Assembly: GCF_900111595.1 (NCBI RefSeq)
Contig: NZ_FOHN01000006.1
Coordinates: 119,046 to 183,045 of the forward strand
Direction: 5' to 3'
Source: [Clostridium] polysaccharolyticum
GTDB taxonomy: Bacteria > Bacillota > Clostridia > Lachnospirales > Lachnospiraceae
DNA length: 64,000 nucleotides
Shown: positions 1 to 9,092 of the stretch, piece by piece
How the letters are laid out: every line of letters starts with the position of its first letter
How positions within the stretch are numbered: the stretch's first letter is position 1
Position numbers and translations under genes: made by a program
Notes under the pieces: model-generated
The model's input: only the letters and a program-made list of their open reading frames with translations
The model's database searches: none
Told to the model about the DNA's origin: nothing

Positions 1-95
1 TCACAAAGACCTGACGCTAATACGTTTTCACTGTCAGAATCAATTAGCTGGTATTTTAATGAAGAACTGCCACAATTTATAACTAAAACATTCAT
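1..95 (-). CDS. ackA: Acetate kinase, N-terminal fragment (runs off the left edge)
   Basis: The reverse strand starts at an ATG at 93-95 and reads [19 protein letters not shown] and onward to the window edge, about 31 residues. NxGSSSxKY is the phosphate-binding start of the acetate kinase family. The enzyme converts acetyl phosphate and ADP to acetate and ATP in the cytoplasm. A GTGAGG ribosome binding site sits 8-13 bases upstream of the ATG. It lies 24 bases downstream of pta on the same strand, the usual pta-ackA operon of fermentative Firmicutes. Only the first residues are visible, so integrity of the gene cannot be judged. Confidence 0.93.
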   Translation of the reverse strand, partial: MNVLVINCGSSSLKYQLIDSDSENVLASGLC

Positions 96-119
96 TTTAC
101 AAAACCTCACTATAAAAAA

Positions 120-1121
120 TTAATTTGCCTGTGCCTGAACTGCTGTAATTGCAACAACACCAACGATATCTTCTGCAGAACATCCTCTGGATAAATCGTT
201 TACCGGTTTTGCAATACCTTGGGTCAAAGGACCATATGCTTCTGCTTTTGCTAAACGCTGGACTAATTTGTAACCGTTATTTCCTGCATCTAAATCTGGG
301 AAAATAAGGACATTGGCATGCCCGGCAATATCGCTTCCCGGAGCCTTGAAAGAACCAATGCTTGGAACGATAGCAGCATCTACCTGATATTCCCCATCAA
401 TTGGAATATCCGGATATAATTCATTGGCAATTTTAGTAGCTTCTACTACTTTTGTTACATCAGCATGCTTTGCACTTCCTTTTGTGGAATGTGAAATCAT
501 TGCGACCTTAGGATCTTCCTGAACTAATAATTCAAAACTATGGGCACTTGTTGCTGCAATGTGCGCAAGTTCTTCTGCTGTAGGGTTCTGGTTAAGACCA
601 GAATCACCAAATACGAAAATGCCATTTGCACCATATTCACAGTCTGGAACAACCATAACGAAAATTGCGGAAACTAATTTTGTTCCTGGTTTTGTTTTTA
701 AAATCTGTAAAGAAGGTCTTAATACATCTGCTGTAGCGTGGCATGCACCTGCTACCATACCATCTGCATCACCCGCTTTTACCATTGTAACACCAAAATA
801 TAAGAAATCCTTAGTAAGAAGTTCTCTTGCTTCATCAGGAGTCATTCCTTTGCTCTTTCTGCATTCGCATAAAATCGCAACATATTCTTCAAGCTTATCG
901 CTGCTGTCTGGGTCAATAAAATCTGCTCCAGATAAATCGTAACCATATGATTCTGCTTTCTGAACAATTTTATCTTTATTTCCAAGCAGCACTAAATCTG
1001 CAATATTTTCTTCCATAACTTTTACCGCTGCCTGAATAGTTCTAATATCGTTTGTTTCTGGTAAAACGATTGTCTTTTTGTCTTTTTTCGCTCTAGCTTT
1101 GATAACATCTATAAATGACAC
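120..1121 (-). CDS. pta: Phosphate acetyltransferase
   Basis: This cytoplasmic enzyme interconverts acetyl-CoA and acetyl phosphate, feeding acetate kinase encoded immediately downstream. The product (333 residues) begins MSFIDVIKARAKKDKKTIVLPE and carries the family motifs DGMVAGACHATADVLRP around residue 125 and SHSTKGSAKH around 215; length matches the short, single-domain Pta of Firmicutes. I place the start at the GTG at 1119-1121 because AAAGGAG lies 8 bases before it; the frame stays open seven codons further upstream, but that would place the ribosome binding site inside the gene. A promoter with TATAAT lies upstream at 1232-1260. Confidence 0.96.
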   Translation of the reverse strand: MSFIDVIKARAKKDKKTIVLPETNDIRTIQAAVKVMEENIADLVLLGNKDKIVQKAESYGYDLSGADFIDPDSSDKLEEYVAILCECRKSKGMTPDEARELLTKDFLYFGVTMVKAGDADGMVAGACHATADVLRPSLQILKTKPGTKLVSAIFVMVVPDCEYGANGIFVFGDSGLNQNPTAEELAHIAATSAHSFELLVQEDPKVAMISHSTKGSAKHADVTKVVEATKIANELYPDIPIDGEYQVDAAIVPSIGSFKAPGSDIAGHANVLIFPDLDAGNNGYKLVQRLAKAEAYGPLTQGIAKPVNDLSRGCSAEDIVGVVAITAVQAQAN

Positions 1122-1231
1122 GATAAAGACTCCTTTCTCCACTTGTAATTTCTTCTTTTTTATTCATTGCGTCCGAAAGTAAATACACACTTTCTCCATA
1201 ACTTTGTATGCATGGCCGCTTTCCGTCGTAT

Positions 1232-1260
1232 ATTATATACCAACGTTTTGCGTAACACAA
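1232..1260 (-). promoter_or_regulatory. Sigma-A-type promoter for pta-ackA
   Basis: On the minus strand the sequence reads TTGTGT (1255-1260), 17 bases, then TATAAT (1232-1237). It is about 110 bases upstream of the pta start, leaving an untranslated leader. No terminator-like hairpin with a T-tract was seen between here and pta. Confidence 0.6.
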
Positions 1261-1393
1261 GCCTAATTGCCCTTATTTTTTAGTACTAAATTCAATACAA
1301 TCCATTTGTTAAAAAATTCTAATACTTTTTATTTTTTTATTCAAAAGCATCTGAATTTCTGCATAAATATTCATGCTTTATGCATATGTTTTT

Positions 1394-2260
1394 CTACCTT
1401 TCTTTTCCCATGAAAAAGATCGCAATACAGCCTGGACCAGTATGCGAAGCAATTACCGGTTCAAAAGGTTCCACAAATATATCCTTTGGATTTAGCTCCA
1501 TCATTTTATCCTTCATGTACATTGCATCTTCTTCGCAGTCTGCGTGTGCAATGCCAAATATCTGTTCTTCTGGATTCTCTACGCTTTCTTTCATTTGCAT
1601 AAGGAGTTCATTCAAAGCTTTTTTCCTGCCTCTGGCTTTTCCATATACTTGCAAATGTCCTCCCTTATCCATGTTCATAATCGGCTTAATACTTAAGGCT
1701 GAGCCAAATACCGCTGCTGCAGCCGAAATTCTTCCACCACGTTTTAGATAAAACAAATCGTCTACTGTAAACCAGTGTAACATTTTTAATTTGTTTTCTT
1801 CTAGCCAGTTTCTTGTTTCTTTTAGGCTTTTCCCTTCACTTCTAAGTTTACAAGCATAATACACAAGAAGCCCTTCTCCAAGTGCAGCTGATAAGGAATC
1901 TACGCAGAATACTTCTGAATCCTTATACACATCCTGTAAATCAGATACCGCTAATGACACTGACTGATATGATCCACTTAATCCTGACGAAAAACCAATA
2001 TAAAGAATATCCTTTTTTTCTTTCATCAATCGGCCTATATAGGACATTGCACTGTCTACATTAACTAATGATGTCCGAATATTGGCTTTACTATTAAGTT
2101 TCTCATAAAAATAATCCAGATCATTTTTCTGTCCAGGAACATAGGAAGAAAACTCTTCATCGCCAATATAGTAGGACAAAGACAAGATGTGAAGATTATT
2201 TTCCTCAATAAATGCCTGTGGCAGATTCGCAGAACTGTCTGTAATAATTTCAAATAACAT
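1394..2260 (-). CDS. DegV family fatty-acid-binding protein (FakB-like)
   Basis: DegV proteins bind a fatty acid and present it to the kinase FakA, which makes acyl phosphate for phospholipid synthesis. The 288-residue product opens with MLFEIITDSSANLP, the conserved TDS(S/A) motif of the family, and contains GFSSGLSGSYQS near residue 95 and a LKRGGRIS motif near 175, both typical lipid/phosphate-contact segments. The start at 2258-2260 follows a GGGGGA ribosome binding site; an in-frame ATG 14 codons upstream has none. The probable partner FakA is encoded at 18884-20581 in the same window. Which fatty acid is bound cannot be told. Confidence 0.88.
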   Translation of the reverse strand: MLFEIITDSSANLPQAFIEENNLHILSLSYYIGDEEFSSYVPGQKNDLDYFYEKLNSKANIRTSLVNVDSAMSYIGRLMKEKKDILYIGFSSGLSGSYQSVSLAVSDLQDVYKDSEVFCVDSLSAALGEGLLVYYACKLRSEGKSLKETRNWLEENKLKMLHWFTVDDLFYLKRGGRISAAAAVFGSALSIKPIMNMDKGGHLQVYGKARGRKKALNELLMQMKESVENPEEQIFGIAHADCEEDAMYMKDKMMELNPKDIFVEPFEPVIASHTGPGCIAIFFMGKER

Positions 2261-2443
2261 AAAGTTTTCCCCCATAAATTTTTTATTATGTTTCATTCTC
2301 AAAATTATAAATTATTCCCATTCCCATTTCAACATTTTTTTACTTCTTACATAAATCATCTCCACGACACTTTACGGTATACTGCATTTTAGCAGAATAT
2401 ATATTTCTCATTTTTGCTCATTGTCTCCCAATTCCATAAGAAC

Positions 2444-2471
2444 TTGCACCAATTTCTAAATCTGCTATAAT
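2444..2471 (+). promoter_or_regulatory. Promoter for tmcAL
   Basis: TTGCAC (2444-2449), a 16-base spacer and TATAAT (2466-2471) lie 29 bases upstream of the tmcAL start. The site sits in the gap between the divergent DegV and tmcAL genes. Confidence 0.6.
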
Positions 2472-2500
2472 ACTTTATATCAAAAATCTGGAGGAAACCT

Positions 2501-3790
2501 ATGAGTTTTAACACCGTTCAAACCGCCTCTGCCTCACCTTTGGCAGTTGGAATTATCGCAGAGTATAATCCATTCCACAACGGACACTTATATCAGCTTA
2601 ATGAAGCCAAACGCCTGTCTGGTGCTGAATTCTTAGTGGTTGTTATGAGTGGTTCATTTGTCCAGCGTGGTGTACCTGCATTTCTATCTAAAACAAGCCG
2701 CACCCGAATGGCTCTGGAAAATGGAGCAGATCTTGTTTTAGAATTGCCAGTCCGGTACGCAACTGGAAGTGCAGAATATTTTTCCTTAGGAGCAGTCTCC
2801 TTACTTGAAAATATAGGTGTCATTGACTGTTTATGCTTCGGAAGTGAATCTGGTGCCACTTCTGAAATGAAAATAATTGCAGATCTTATACAAAAAAACT
2901 GTGATGATTTTAATAATTCCATTGGAAAACACCTTAAAAGCGGCCTTTCCTACCCTGCTGCCCGCGAAAAAACACTAATAAACCATTGCGATTCATTATC
3001 TCAAGTTCAGATAAAAGAATTAATTTCTTCACCAAACAATATTTTAGGCATTGAGTACTTAAAGGCACTTTCCTTATTAAAGAGCAGCATAAAGCCTTTC
3101 ACTATAAAACGAAAACAGACAGGATACCATGACCCTAGTCTTTCCGTAGAGAACTCCAAAGAATGTGCCATTCATTCCGCCTCTGCCATACGTGCTTCCT
3201 TGGAAAAAAACTTCTTTCTTCCAAACATTAAGCAAAGTGTTCCAGAAAGCGTGTACCAGATACTGAATAACGAAAAAGGTTATCCTGTAACTTCTAAAAT
3301 GCTGTCTGACATGCTCTATTACGCAATTGCCTCCAGCACAATTGAAGAATTAGCTTCCTATCAGGATGTCACTTACGACTTAGCACGTACCATAAAAAAA
3401 TCTCTTAATCAATTTAAAGATTATGAACAATTTATTTCTGTACTAAAATCAAAACAATTTACTTATACCCGCATCAGCAGAAGCCTTTTGCATATTCTGT
3501 TAAAAATGCCAGCTTACTCCCTGAAAGGCCTTTCCTCTGAAGAAATAGCTCCTTATGCCAGAATCTTAGGTTTCCGCCGTTGTGCTTCTAGGCTGCTAAA
3601 GGAAATAAAGCAAAACTGCACCATTCCTATGATAACCAAAATGGCTGACGCCAAAAACATGCTTTCCACTGCTTCCTATGAAATGCTGTCCCAAGATGTT
3701 TTTTCCACTAGCCTTTACCAGCGTCTGGTTTTCCAGTCATTTCACCAAAAGGAAAAAAACGATATTCAGACTTCACCTGTTATTCTATAG
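2501..3790 (+). CDS. tmcAL: tRNA(Met) cytidine acetate ligase (TmcAL, YlbM family)
   Basis: TmcAL activates acetate with ATP to acetyl-adenylate and makes N4-acetylcytidine at the wobble position of elongator tRNA-Met. The 429-residue protein starts with GIIAEYNPFHNGH near residue 17; HNGH is the HxGH nucleotidyltransferase motif, followed by the typical VVMSGSFVQRG and SKTSRT segments and a helical C-terminal half. Length fits the family. The ATG at 2501 is preceded by GGAGG at good spacing. The gene sits beside pta-ackA, which makes its substrate acetate; this arrangement is known in Firmicutes and supports the call. It ends one base before the convergent pepF stop, with no terminator between them. 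Confidence 0.95.
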   Translation: MSFNTVQTASASPLAVGIIAEYNPFHNGHLYQLNEAKRLSGAEFLVVVMSGSFVQRGVPAFLSKTSRTRMALENGADLVLELPVRYATGSAEYFSLGAVSLLENIGVIDCLCFGSESGATSEMKIIADLIQKNCDDFNNSIGKHLKSGLSYPAAREKTLINHCDSLSQVQIKELISSPNNILGIEYLKALSLLKSSIKPFTIKRKQTGYHDPSLSVENSKECAIHSASAIRASLEKNFFLPNIKQSVPESVYQILNNEKGYPVTSKMLSDMLYYAIASSTIEELASYQDVTYDLARTIKKSLNQFKDYEQFISVLKSKQFTYTRISRSLLHILLKMPAYSLKGLSSEEIAPYARILGFRRCASRLLKEIKQNCTIPMITKMADAKNMLSTASYEMLSQDVFSTSLYQRLVFQSFHQKEKNDIQTSPVIL

Positions 3791-3791
3791 C

Positions 3792-5594
3792 CTAGTCAAT
3801 CAGTCCTTCTAACTGATCTACCAAATCTGCAAATACCATAAGAGCCTGTTTCACTGGCTCTTTGGAACTCATATCAACACCTGCACCTTTTAACAGATCA
3901 ATTGGATCCTTGCTGCTTCCTCCACATAAAAAATTGTGGATGTATTCTTCTACAGCCAGTTCCCCTTTTTCTAAAATACGTTTAGACAGTGCAATCGCAG
4001 CTGAATATCCCGTTGCATACTGATATACATAAAAACTCCGGTAAAAATGAGGGATTCTAGCCCATTCCATTGCAATATCTTCATCTATAACAACTTCATC
4101 TCCATAATATTTTTTATTTAAATCATAATATGCTGCAGACAAATTTTCTGCAGTAAGTGCCTGACCTTCTTCTGCCATCTGATGTGTCAGCATTTCAAAT
4201 TCAGCAAACATAGTCTGACGGTAAAGAGTACTGCGGAACTGCTCTAAATGATAATTAATCAAATACGCTTTTTCCTTCCTGTCTTTTGCATTGGCTATTA
4301 AATGTGCCATTAGCAATGCCTCATTACAAGTAGAAGCTACCTCTGCAACAAAAATACGGTATCCTGCATAAGTAATAGGCTGTGTTTTATCCGAATAATA
4401 AGAATGAATCGCATGTCCCATCTCATGTGCCAGCGTAAATGTATTATTTAATGTATTCTGGAAATTCAAAAGCACATATGGATGAGTTCCATAAGCACCC
4501 CATGAATAAGCACCGCTTCTCTTTCCTTCATTTTCATATACATCAATCCAGCCTGAATCAAATCCTTCCTGTAAAATAGACAGGTACTCTGCTCCTAATG
4601 GCTTTAGTCCTTCTTTTACAATCTGCTTTGCCTCTTCAAATGCCACTTCCATTTTAAAATCCGAAACTATCGGCGTGTAAATATCATACATATGAAGTTC
4701 ATCTACTTTTAATGCTTTTTTACGCAATTTCATATACTTATACATAGCAGGAAGATTTTCATGCACAGCATCAATCAGGTTATAGTACACTTCGACTGGT
4801 ATGCGGCTGCCATCCAGGGCACATTCCAAAGAAGAAGGATAGTTTCTGGCCCTGCTATAGAAAATGTCTTTTTTCACATTGGTACTGTACAGGCTTGCTA
4901 ATGTATTTTTAAACTTTTTATAAGAGGAATACATGCCCTCAAATGCGTCCTTGCGAACGCTTCTTTTGCCGCTTTCCATCAGCTTGCTATAACGGCCATG
5001 GGTTATTTCTATCTCTTTTCCATCTTCATTTTCAATAACTGGAAACTTAATATCCGCATTATTAAACATGGAAAAAGCATTTTCTGGCCCATCTGCCAAT
5101 TCCGCTGTCTGTGCAAGCAGTTCTTCCATCTCAGAGGATAAAGTATGTGGTTTATCTTTCATAATTTCCTGAATCATACGCTGATACTGCAGCAGTTCTG
5201 TTTTTTCTTTGTAAAATGCCTCTATTTTCTGTTCTGGAATTTCAAGTATTTCAGGCGTTGCAAATGATATTGCACTGTTTACCTTTGCCATAATGCTGGC
5301 TGCTTTATCGGAAAGATCCTGATAAATTCCATTGGTTGTGTCCTCATGAAATTTTTGATTGGCATATACATAAACACGCTCCATAAACAAATTTAATTTA
5401 TCTCTAAGGGAAAGATAAGAATACAAAGTATCCGCTGACTCTCCTAGCTTTCCTTTATAGCCTTTCAATTCTTCTGCCATAGAAAGAATCTCGTCTGCTT
5501 CCTTCTGCCACTGCTGGATATTTTCATATAAATCCTCTATCTTCCATTTATATTCCTCTTTTACTTCGCTTCTCTTCTTCAGCTGCTTTATCAT
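3792..5594 (-). CDS. pepF: Oligoendopeptidase F
   Basis: A cytoplasmic zinc metallopeptidase of family M3 that degrades oligopeptides. The 600-residue product carries the zinc site HEMGHAIH near residue 390 and the downstream glutamate in AEVASTCNEALL about 25 residues later, plus the M3 C-terminal segment with FYVYQYATGYS. There is no signal peptide. AGGTGG precedes the ATG by about 6 bases. It is convergent with tmcAL and divergent from ylbJ, so it is probably monocistronic. Confidence 0.95.
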   Translation of the reverse strand: MIKQLKKRSEVKEEYKWKIEDLYENIQQWQKEADEILSMAEELKGYKGKLGESADTLYSYLSLRDKLNLFMERVYVYANQKFHEDTTNGIYQDLSDKAASIMAKVNSAISFATPEILEIPEQKIEAFYKEKTELLQYQRMIQEIMKDKPHTLSSEMEELLAQTAELADGPENAFSMFNNADIKFPVIENEDGKEIEITHGRYSKLMESGKRSVRKDAFEGMYSSYKKFKNTLASLYSTNVKKDIFYSRARNYPSSLECALDGSRIPVEVYYNLIDAVHENLPAMYKYMKLRKKALKVDELHMYDIYTPIVSDFKMEVAFEEAKQIVKEGLKPLGAEYLSILQEGFDSGWIDVYENEGKRSGAYSWGAYGTHPYVLLNFQNTLNNTFTLAHEMGHAIHSYYSDKTQPITYAGYRIFVAEVASTCNEALLMAHLIANAKDRKEKAYLINYHLEQFRSTLYRQTMFAEFEMLTHQMAEEGQALTAENLSAAYYDLNKKYYGDEVVIDEDIAMEWARIPHFYRSFYVYQYATGYSAAIALSKRILEKGELAVEEYIHNFLCGGSSKDPIDLLKGAGVDMSSKEPVKQALMVFADLVDQLEGLID

Positions 5595-5712
5595 TCTTTT
5601 ACCACCTTTCTTTCACACCATGTAGTTTTCCCCACATTTTTAGTTATACACTATTACTATAAATCATAAAATATATGCAAGCAATAGTTTTTATCAGAAA
5701 GCAGGAAACCTT

Positions 5713-6666
5713 TTGAAAAAAATTCTTACTTCCTTACTTATTGTATGTTTTTTACTTCTGCTCTTAACCTTCCCATCCTTATCGCTTCATGGGGCAAAAA
5801 CAGGCTTAATGCTATGGTTCGAAACAGTCCTTCCCACTTTATTGCCTTTTATGATAATCTCCAGCCTGATTATGCAGTTAAATGTTACGGACTGTCTGAC
5901 TTCTTTCTTTTATCCAGTCCTTGGGAAACTCTTTGGCTTGTCTAAGGAAGGATGCTATCCATTCATTATTGGCATGCTGTCTGGTTATCCTGTTGGAGCC
6001 AAAGCCTGTACCGATTTAATCGAAAAAAACAAGATTTCCAAAGAAGAAGGACAATATCTGCTTTGCTTCTGTAACAATGCAAGCCCTATGTTTGTAATCA
6101 GTTTTATCGGAACTCAGTGTCTGCACATGGACAGAAACCCTTTTCTTATTCTAGCTATTATCTATGGCAGTGCCATTTTGACTGGTATTTTATATCGAAT
6201 TTTGTATAGAAAAAAACTATCCTCTCATGCCAACTGCATATCTGCTATGGAAACTGCCACTCAACTCAAAACTTTCCAGACGTCACCTGCATTCGCCATC
6301 TTGGACCAGACTATTGTGAAAGCTTTTGAAATTCTAGTAAAGGCAGGAGGATACATCATTCTATTTTCCATTTTAGCAGAAACCGTATTACGTTTGCCTT
6401 TCCTTCCCGCAACGATACGGTATTTTTCCATTGGCTTTTTAGAAATCACAACAGGAAGTGCTGCCATTAGTTTATCCACGTTTTCCTTTGCAAAAAAAAC
6501 AGTCCTGACCAATGCTCTTACTGCGTTTGGCGGACTGTCTAGCCATGCCCAAACCTTCAGTGTCATCATTCACTCAGGACTATCTATGAAAAAGTATTTT
6601 ATTTTCAAGTGCATAAACGCCTGCATTGCGGGCATATGTTCGCTACTCCTCGTCTACACCATCTAA
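5713..6666 (+). CDS. ylbJ: Sporulation integral membrane protein YlbJ
   Basis: A 317-residue polytopic membrane protein with seven or more hydrophobic segments. It resembles the nucleoside-recognition (Gate) family member YlbJ, which in Bacillus is made in the mother cell and is needed for heat-resistant spores. Conserved features include WFETVLPTLLPF near residue 37, GMLSGYPVGAK near 93 and CNNASPMF near 120. The start is a TTG at 5713 with AGGAAA upstream; no ATG fits. The last 24 bases overlap the convergent gene at 6643. The molecular function, perhaps transport of a small solute, is not established. Confidence 0.88.
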   Translation: MKKILTSLLIVCFLLLLLTFPSLSLHGAKTGLMLWFETVLPTLLPFMIISSLIMQLNVTDCLTSFFYPVLGKLFGLSKEGCYPFIIGMLSGYPVGAKACTDLIEKNKISKEEGQYLLCFCNNASPMFVISFIGTQCLHMDRNPFLILAIIYGSAILTGILYRILYRKKLSSHANCISAMETATQLKTFQTSPAFAILDQTIVKAFEILVKAGGYIILFSILAETVLRLPFLPATIRYFSIGFLEITTGSAAISLSTFSFAKKTVLTNALTAFGGLSSHAQTFSVIIHSGLSMKKYFIFKCINACIAGICSLLLVYTI

Positions 6667-7305
6667 GAATGTATTTTCATCAAACTGGAACTCTTCCTCT
6701 TCTGCTTTGCCTTGTGCATGAGAGATTTCTTCATAAGCTGATGCTGGTGCAGAAGCTGCGGCTTCATCTTGTGCAAGTTCGCTACGGTTGCTTGCAATTA
6801 CGTTCAAACTGCCTTTTAATGATTCTAATAACCCTTCATACTGGTTTTTAGAATTATTATACGCGGCAGATAACATTCCTTCCGCATTAGAAAGCAGTTC
6901 ACTGGTATAATTAAGAGCACCCAGACGAATCTGATCTGCATCCTGTCTTGCCTGTTCCAACATCCGGTCTGCTTGTTCTGTGGCTTGATTTACTACCTCA
7001 TTTGCCTGATAATATGCCTGCTGCATAATCTGATGTTCATCAATTAATGCATTGGTCTGTGCTTCCGCTTCTGCTAACATATTGTTCGCTTTTTCCTGTG
7101 CGTCCTGCAGAATCACATCACGGTTAGAAATTATTTTTTGATACCTTTTAATCTCATCAGGAGTCCTAAGTCTTAATTCGTCTAATAAATCGTATAACTG
7201 ATCCTTTGGCACTACAACTTTTGTAGAGGAAAGAGGCTGCATTTTACAGCTTTCTACAAATTCATATATTTCTTCTATTAACTGTTCAATTTTACTTACT
7301 CCCAT
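6643..7305 (-). CDS. Coiled-coil protein of unknown function (DivIVA/ATP-synthase-b-like)
   Basis: A 220-residue soluble protein made mostly of a long alpha-helical coiled coil from about residue 55 to 175, rich in Ala, Gln and Glu and with repeated QAxEQAD-type segments, then an acidic tail ending DENTFLDGVDEE. The N-terminus (MGVSKIEQLIEEIYEFVES) is a short helix. Such proteins occur widely in Lachnospiraceae and are often annotated as ATPase-subunit-like only because of the coiled coil. No catalytic motif is visible. It lies upstream in transcription direction of nothing shared on the plus side and 18 bases downstream of coaD, so it is probably the last gene of the rsmD-coaD operon. A scaffold or division role is a guess. 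Confidence 0.75.
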   Translation of the reverse strand: MGVSKIEQLIEEIYEFVESCKMQPLSSTKVVVPKDQLYDLLDELRLRTPDEIKRYQKIISNRDVILQDAQEKANNMLAEAEAQTNALIDEHQIMQQAYYQANEVVNQATEQADRMLEQARQDADQIRLGALNYTSELLSNAEGMLSAAYNNSKNQYEGLLESLKGSLNVIASNRSELAQDEAAASAPASAYEEISHAQGKAEEEEFQFDENTFLDGVDEE

Positions 7306-7323
7306 AGGTAACGCTCCTTTATT

Positions 7324-7812
7324 TTATTTTTCACTATGGTTAAATTTCTCATTCAGTTTTTCTATTACAATTGGAGATACAATCTGACTGACATCGGAAC
7401 CATACCTTGCAAATTCTTTAGCAATGCTGGAACTTACATAGGAATACTCCACATTGGTTGTGAAAAAAATGGTATCAACCTCTGGATTAGCCTTATGATT
7501 TGCCTGGGCAATCTGAAGTTCGTATTCAAAATCAGTGATGGCACGAAGTCCTCTTACAATAATATTCGCATTTTTCATTTTAGCATAGTCCACAAGCAGC
7601 CCCGAAAAACTGTCTACTTCCACATTCGGAATATGACTGGTAACCTGCTTTATCATTCCTACTCTTTCTTCCGTACTAAACAGTGCATTCTTTGCACTAT
7701 TATAAAGCACGCCTATTATAAGCTTATCCACTACCTTAGATGAACGGGTAATAATATCTAAATGTCCCAATGTAATCGGATCAAAACTACCTGGATAGAT
7801 CCCTACTTTCAT
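7324..7812 (-). CDS. coaD: Phosphopantetheine adenylyltransferase
   Basis: The enzyme transfers AMP from ATP to 4-phosphopantetheine in coenzyme A biosynthesis. The 162-residue protein starts [20 protein letters not shown], with the T/HxGH nucleotidyltransferase motif, and has [14 protein letters not shown] near residue 85 and the YSYVSSS segment near 122. AGGAG lies before the ATG. It follows rsmD by 20 bases, the very common rsmD-coaD pairing. Confidence 0.97.
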   Translation of the reverse strand: MKVGIYPGSFDPITLGHLDIITRSSKVVDKLIIGVLYNSAKNALFSTEERVGMIKQVTSHIPNVEVDSFSGLLVDYAKMKNANIIVRGLRAITDFEYELQIAQANHKANPEVDTIFFTTNVEYSYVSSSIAKEFARYGSDVSQIVSPIVIEKLNEKFNHSEK

Positions 7813-7832
7813 AAAAAAACTCCTAACTTTCG

Positions 7833-8387
7833 TTATTTCAATGTAATTAATACATGTTTATTGGTCTTGTAATTCTTTTCTTTTTCCAATTCATATCCTA
7901 AACTGCCCAGATATGAAAAATCGGTTTCTAGCGATGCTTCCACTATAATTATTGTATCTTCATGAACCAGGCTTGACCCTGCCAGTTTAGTGAGTACCTC
8001 TTTTTCCAATTGATGATTATATGGAGGATCCATAAATACACAATCAAAACTCTTCTGACTATCCGCTAATCTGCCTAATGCTTCTATTACATTCATTCTA
8101 AGCAAGACTGCATCAGATTCCAATTTTGTTTTTTTCAAATTATATGTGATACAGTCACAGGCTTCTTTACCACATTCCACAAATACTGCTTCTCTGGCTC
8201 CTCTGCTTAAAGCCTCTATTCCAATTGCACCACTCCCGCTAAACAAATCCAAAAACGAACTGTCTGCCAGATAAGGCTGAATCATGTTAAATAATGTCTC
8301 TTTCGTCCTATCCTGTGTAGGACGTGTATCAAATCCATCTGGTGCAATTAATGGTATTCTTTTTGCCCTTCCTGCAATTACACGCAT
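7833..8387 (-). CDS. rsmD: 16S rRNA (guanine(966)-N2)-methyltransferase RsmD
   Basis: A SAM-dependent methyltransferase that modifies G966 in the 30S subunit. The 184-residue protein opens [13 protein letters not shown], has the SAM-binding [15 protein letters not shown] loop near residue 47 and the catalytic DPPY motif near residue 120. AGAGGAG lies before the ATG. It is first in an operon with coaD and the coiled-coil gene. Confidence 0.96.
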   Translation of the reverse strand: MRVIAGRAKRIPLIAPDGFDTRPTQDRTKETLFNMIQPYLADSSFLDLFSGSGAIGIEALSRGAREAVFVECGKEACDCITYNLKKTKLESDAVLLRMNVIEALGRLADSQKSFDCVFMDPPYNHQLEKEVLTKLAGSSLVHEDTIIIVEASLETDFSYLGSLGYELEKEKNYKTNKHVLITLK

Positions 8388-8425
8388 ACTGCTCTCCTCT
8401 GTGTCTAAATCTCTACAATATTAAT

Positions 8426-8454
8426 AGTGTATCGCATAATTCTATACTTTTCAA
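8426..8454 (-). promoter_or_regulatory. Promoter for the rsmD-coaD operon
   Basis: On the minus strand TTGAAA (8449-8454), 17 bases, then TACACT (8426-8431), ending about 40 bases before the rsmD ATG. Confidence 0.5.
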
Positions 8455-8655
8455 TAGCAACTTAAGAAATACTAATAAGAAAACTAAAAAAACCTCTTAT
8501 TACTTCTAAACCCAATAAAAAACTTACATCCATCACCAGTTTTTTCTCATTCATTATAATATCAAACAAATCGTATTCCCATGTGCCAAAAGACCTAATT
8601 TTATTAAATTTTCCACAATATGTACTTTCCAATCAATATCCTCCGCTTTTTTATA
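8455..8655. other. AT-rich intergenic stretch without a recognisable gene
   Basis: About 200 bases between the rsmD promoter and the SASP terminator. I see no coding frame with a ribosome binding site, no tRNA and no strong hairpin on either strand. Confidence 0.5.
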
Positions 8656-8656
8656 A

Positions 8657-8688
8657 ATAAACCGCATTACTTTCGCAATGCGGTTTTC
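8657..8688 (-). terminator. Terminator of the first SASP gene
   Basis: The stem AACCGCATT/AATGCGGTT with a short loop is followed, reading the minus strand, by TTTATTTAT. It lies about 50 bases after the SASP stop codon. Confidence 0.75.
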
Positions 8689-8738
8689 TGGATATTATCA
8701 GCGTATCTGATATCCTCTGTGTTATATTCTATCTTTGG

Positions 8739-8939
8739 TTATTTTCCTGCCATTCTTTTCTCTTGCTCGGCAATCATTTTTTTCACCATCATTCCACCTA
8801 CGCTACCGTTTTCATAGGATGTTAAATCTCCATTATAGCCATGTCTTAATGGTACTCCAATTTCATTTGCTACCTCAAATTTAAAGTTTTCCAATGCTGC
8901 CCTAGCTTCTGGTACTTCTACTCTGTTTCTTCCTGACAT
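8739..8939 (-). CDS. Alpha/beta-type small acid-soluble spore protein (SASP 1)
   Basis: SASPs coat DNA in the forespore and protect it from heat, UV and desiccation. The 66-residue product contains both family signatures: EVANEIGVPL around residue 27 and GDLTSYENGSVGGMMVKKMI around residue 39, with a germination-protease site expected inside the first (around E-x-A-N-E-x-G). The start at 8937-8939 follows GGAGG at 9 bases; upstream in-frame codons lack this. A sigma-G-like promoter lies at 9017-9045. It is a close paralogue of the gene at 10812-11030. Confidence 0.96.
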   Translation of the reverse strand: MSGRNRVEVPEARAALENFKFEVANEIGVPLRHGYNGDLTSYENGSVGGMMVKKMIAEQEKRMAGK

Positions 8940-9016
8940 AACAACCGCCTCCATTTCTTCTCCATGCGAGATAGTAACACTTTGTTGAAATTTCATTGAT
9001 TTGTTTGTTACAGTAG

Positions 9017-9045
9017 TAGTATGCGAAGAATTTATTGTATTAAAC
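9017..9045 (-). promoter_or_regulatory. Sigma-G-like (forespore) promoter of SASP 1
   Basis: Reading the minus strand: GTTTA (9041-9045), 17 bases, CATACTA (9017-9023). CATACTA fits the sigma-G/F -10 consensus. The same arrangement with the same spacing, and a shared TGTAACAAACAA segment just downstream, precedes the second SASP gene. Confidence 0.7.
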
Positions 9046-9092
9046 AGGGAACTTTTTACATGAAATGATATCTATGACAAAACACAGATTCA

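Noticed and set aside
559..942. 127-codon plus-strand open frame
   Set aside because: Lies wholly inside pta on the other strand, without a ribosome binding site or recognisable protein character.
1359..1384. GCATAAA/TTTATGC hairpin after the DegV gene as a terminator
   Set aside because: No T-tract follows it on the minus strand.
6609..6851. 80-codon plus-strand frame at the 3' end of ylbJ
   Set aside because: Antisense shadow of the coiled-coil gene with His/Leu-rich noise.
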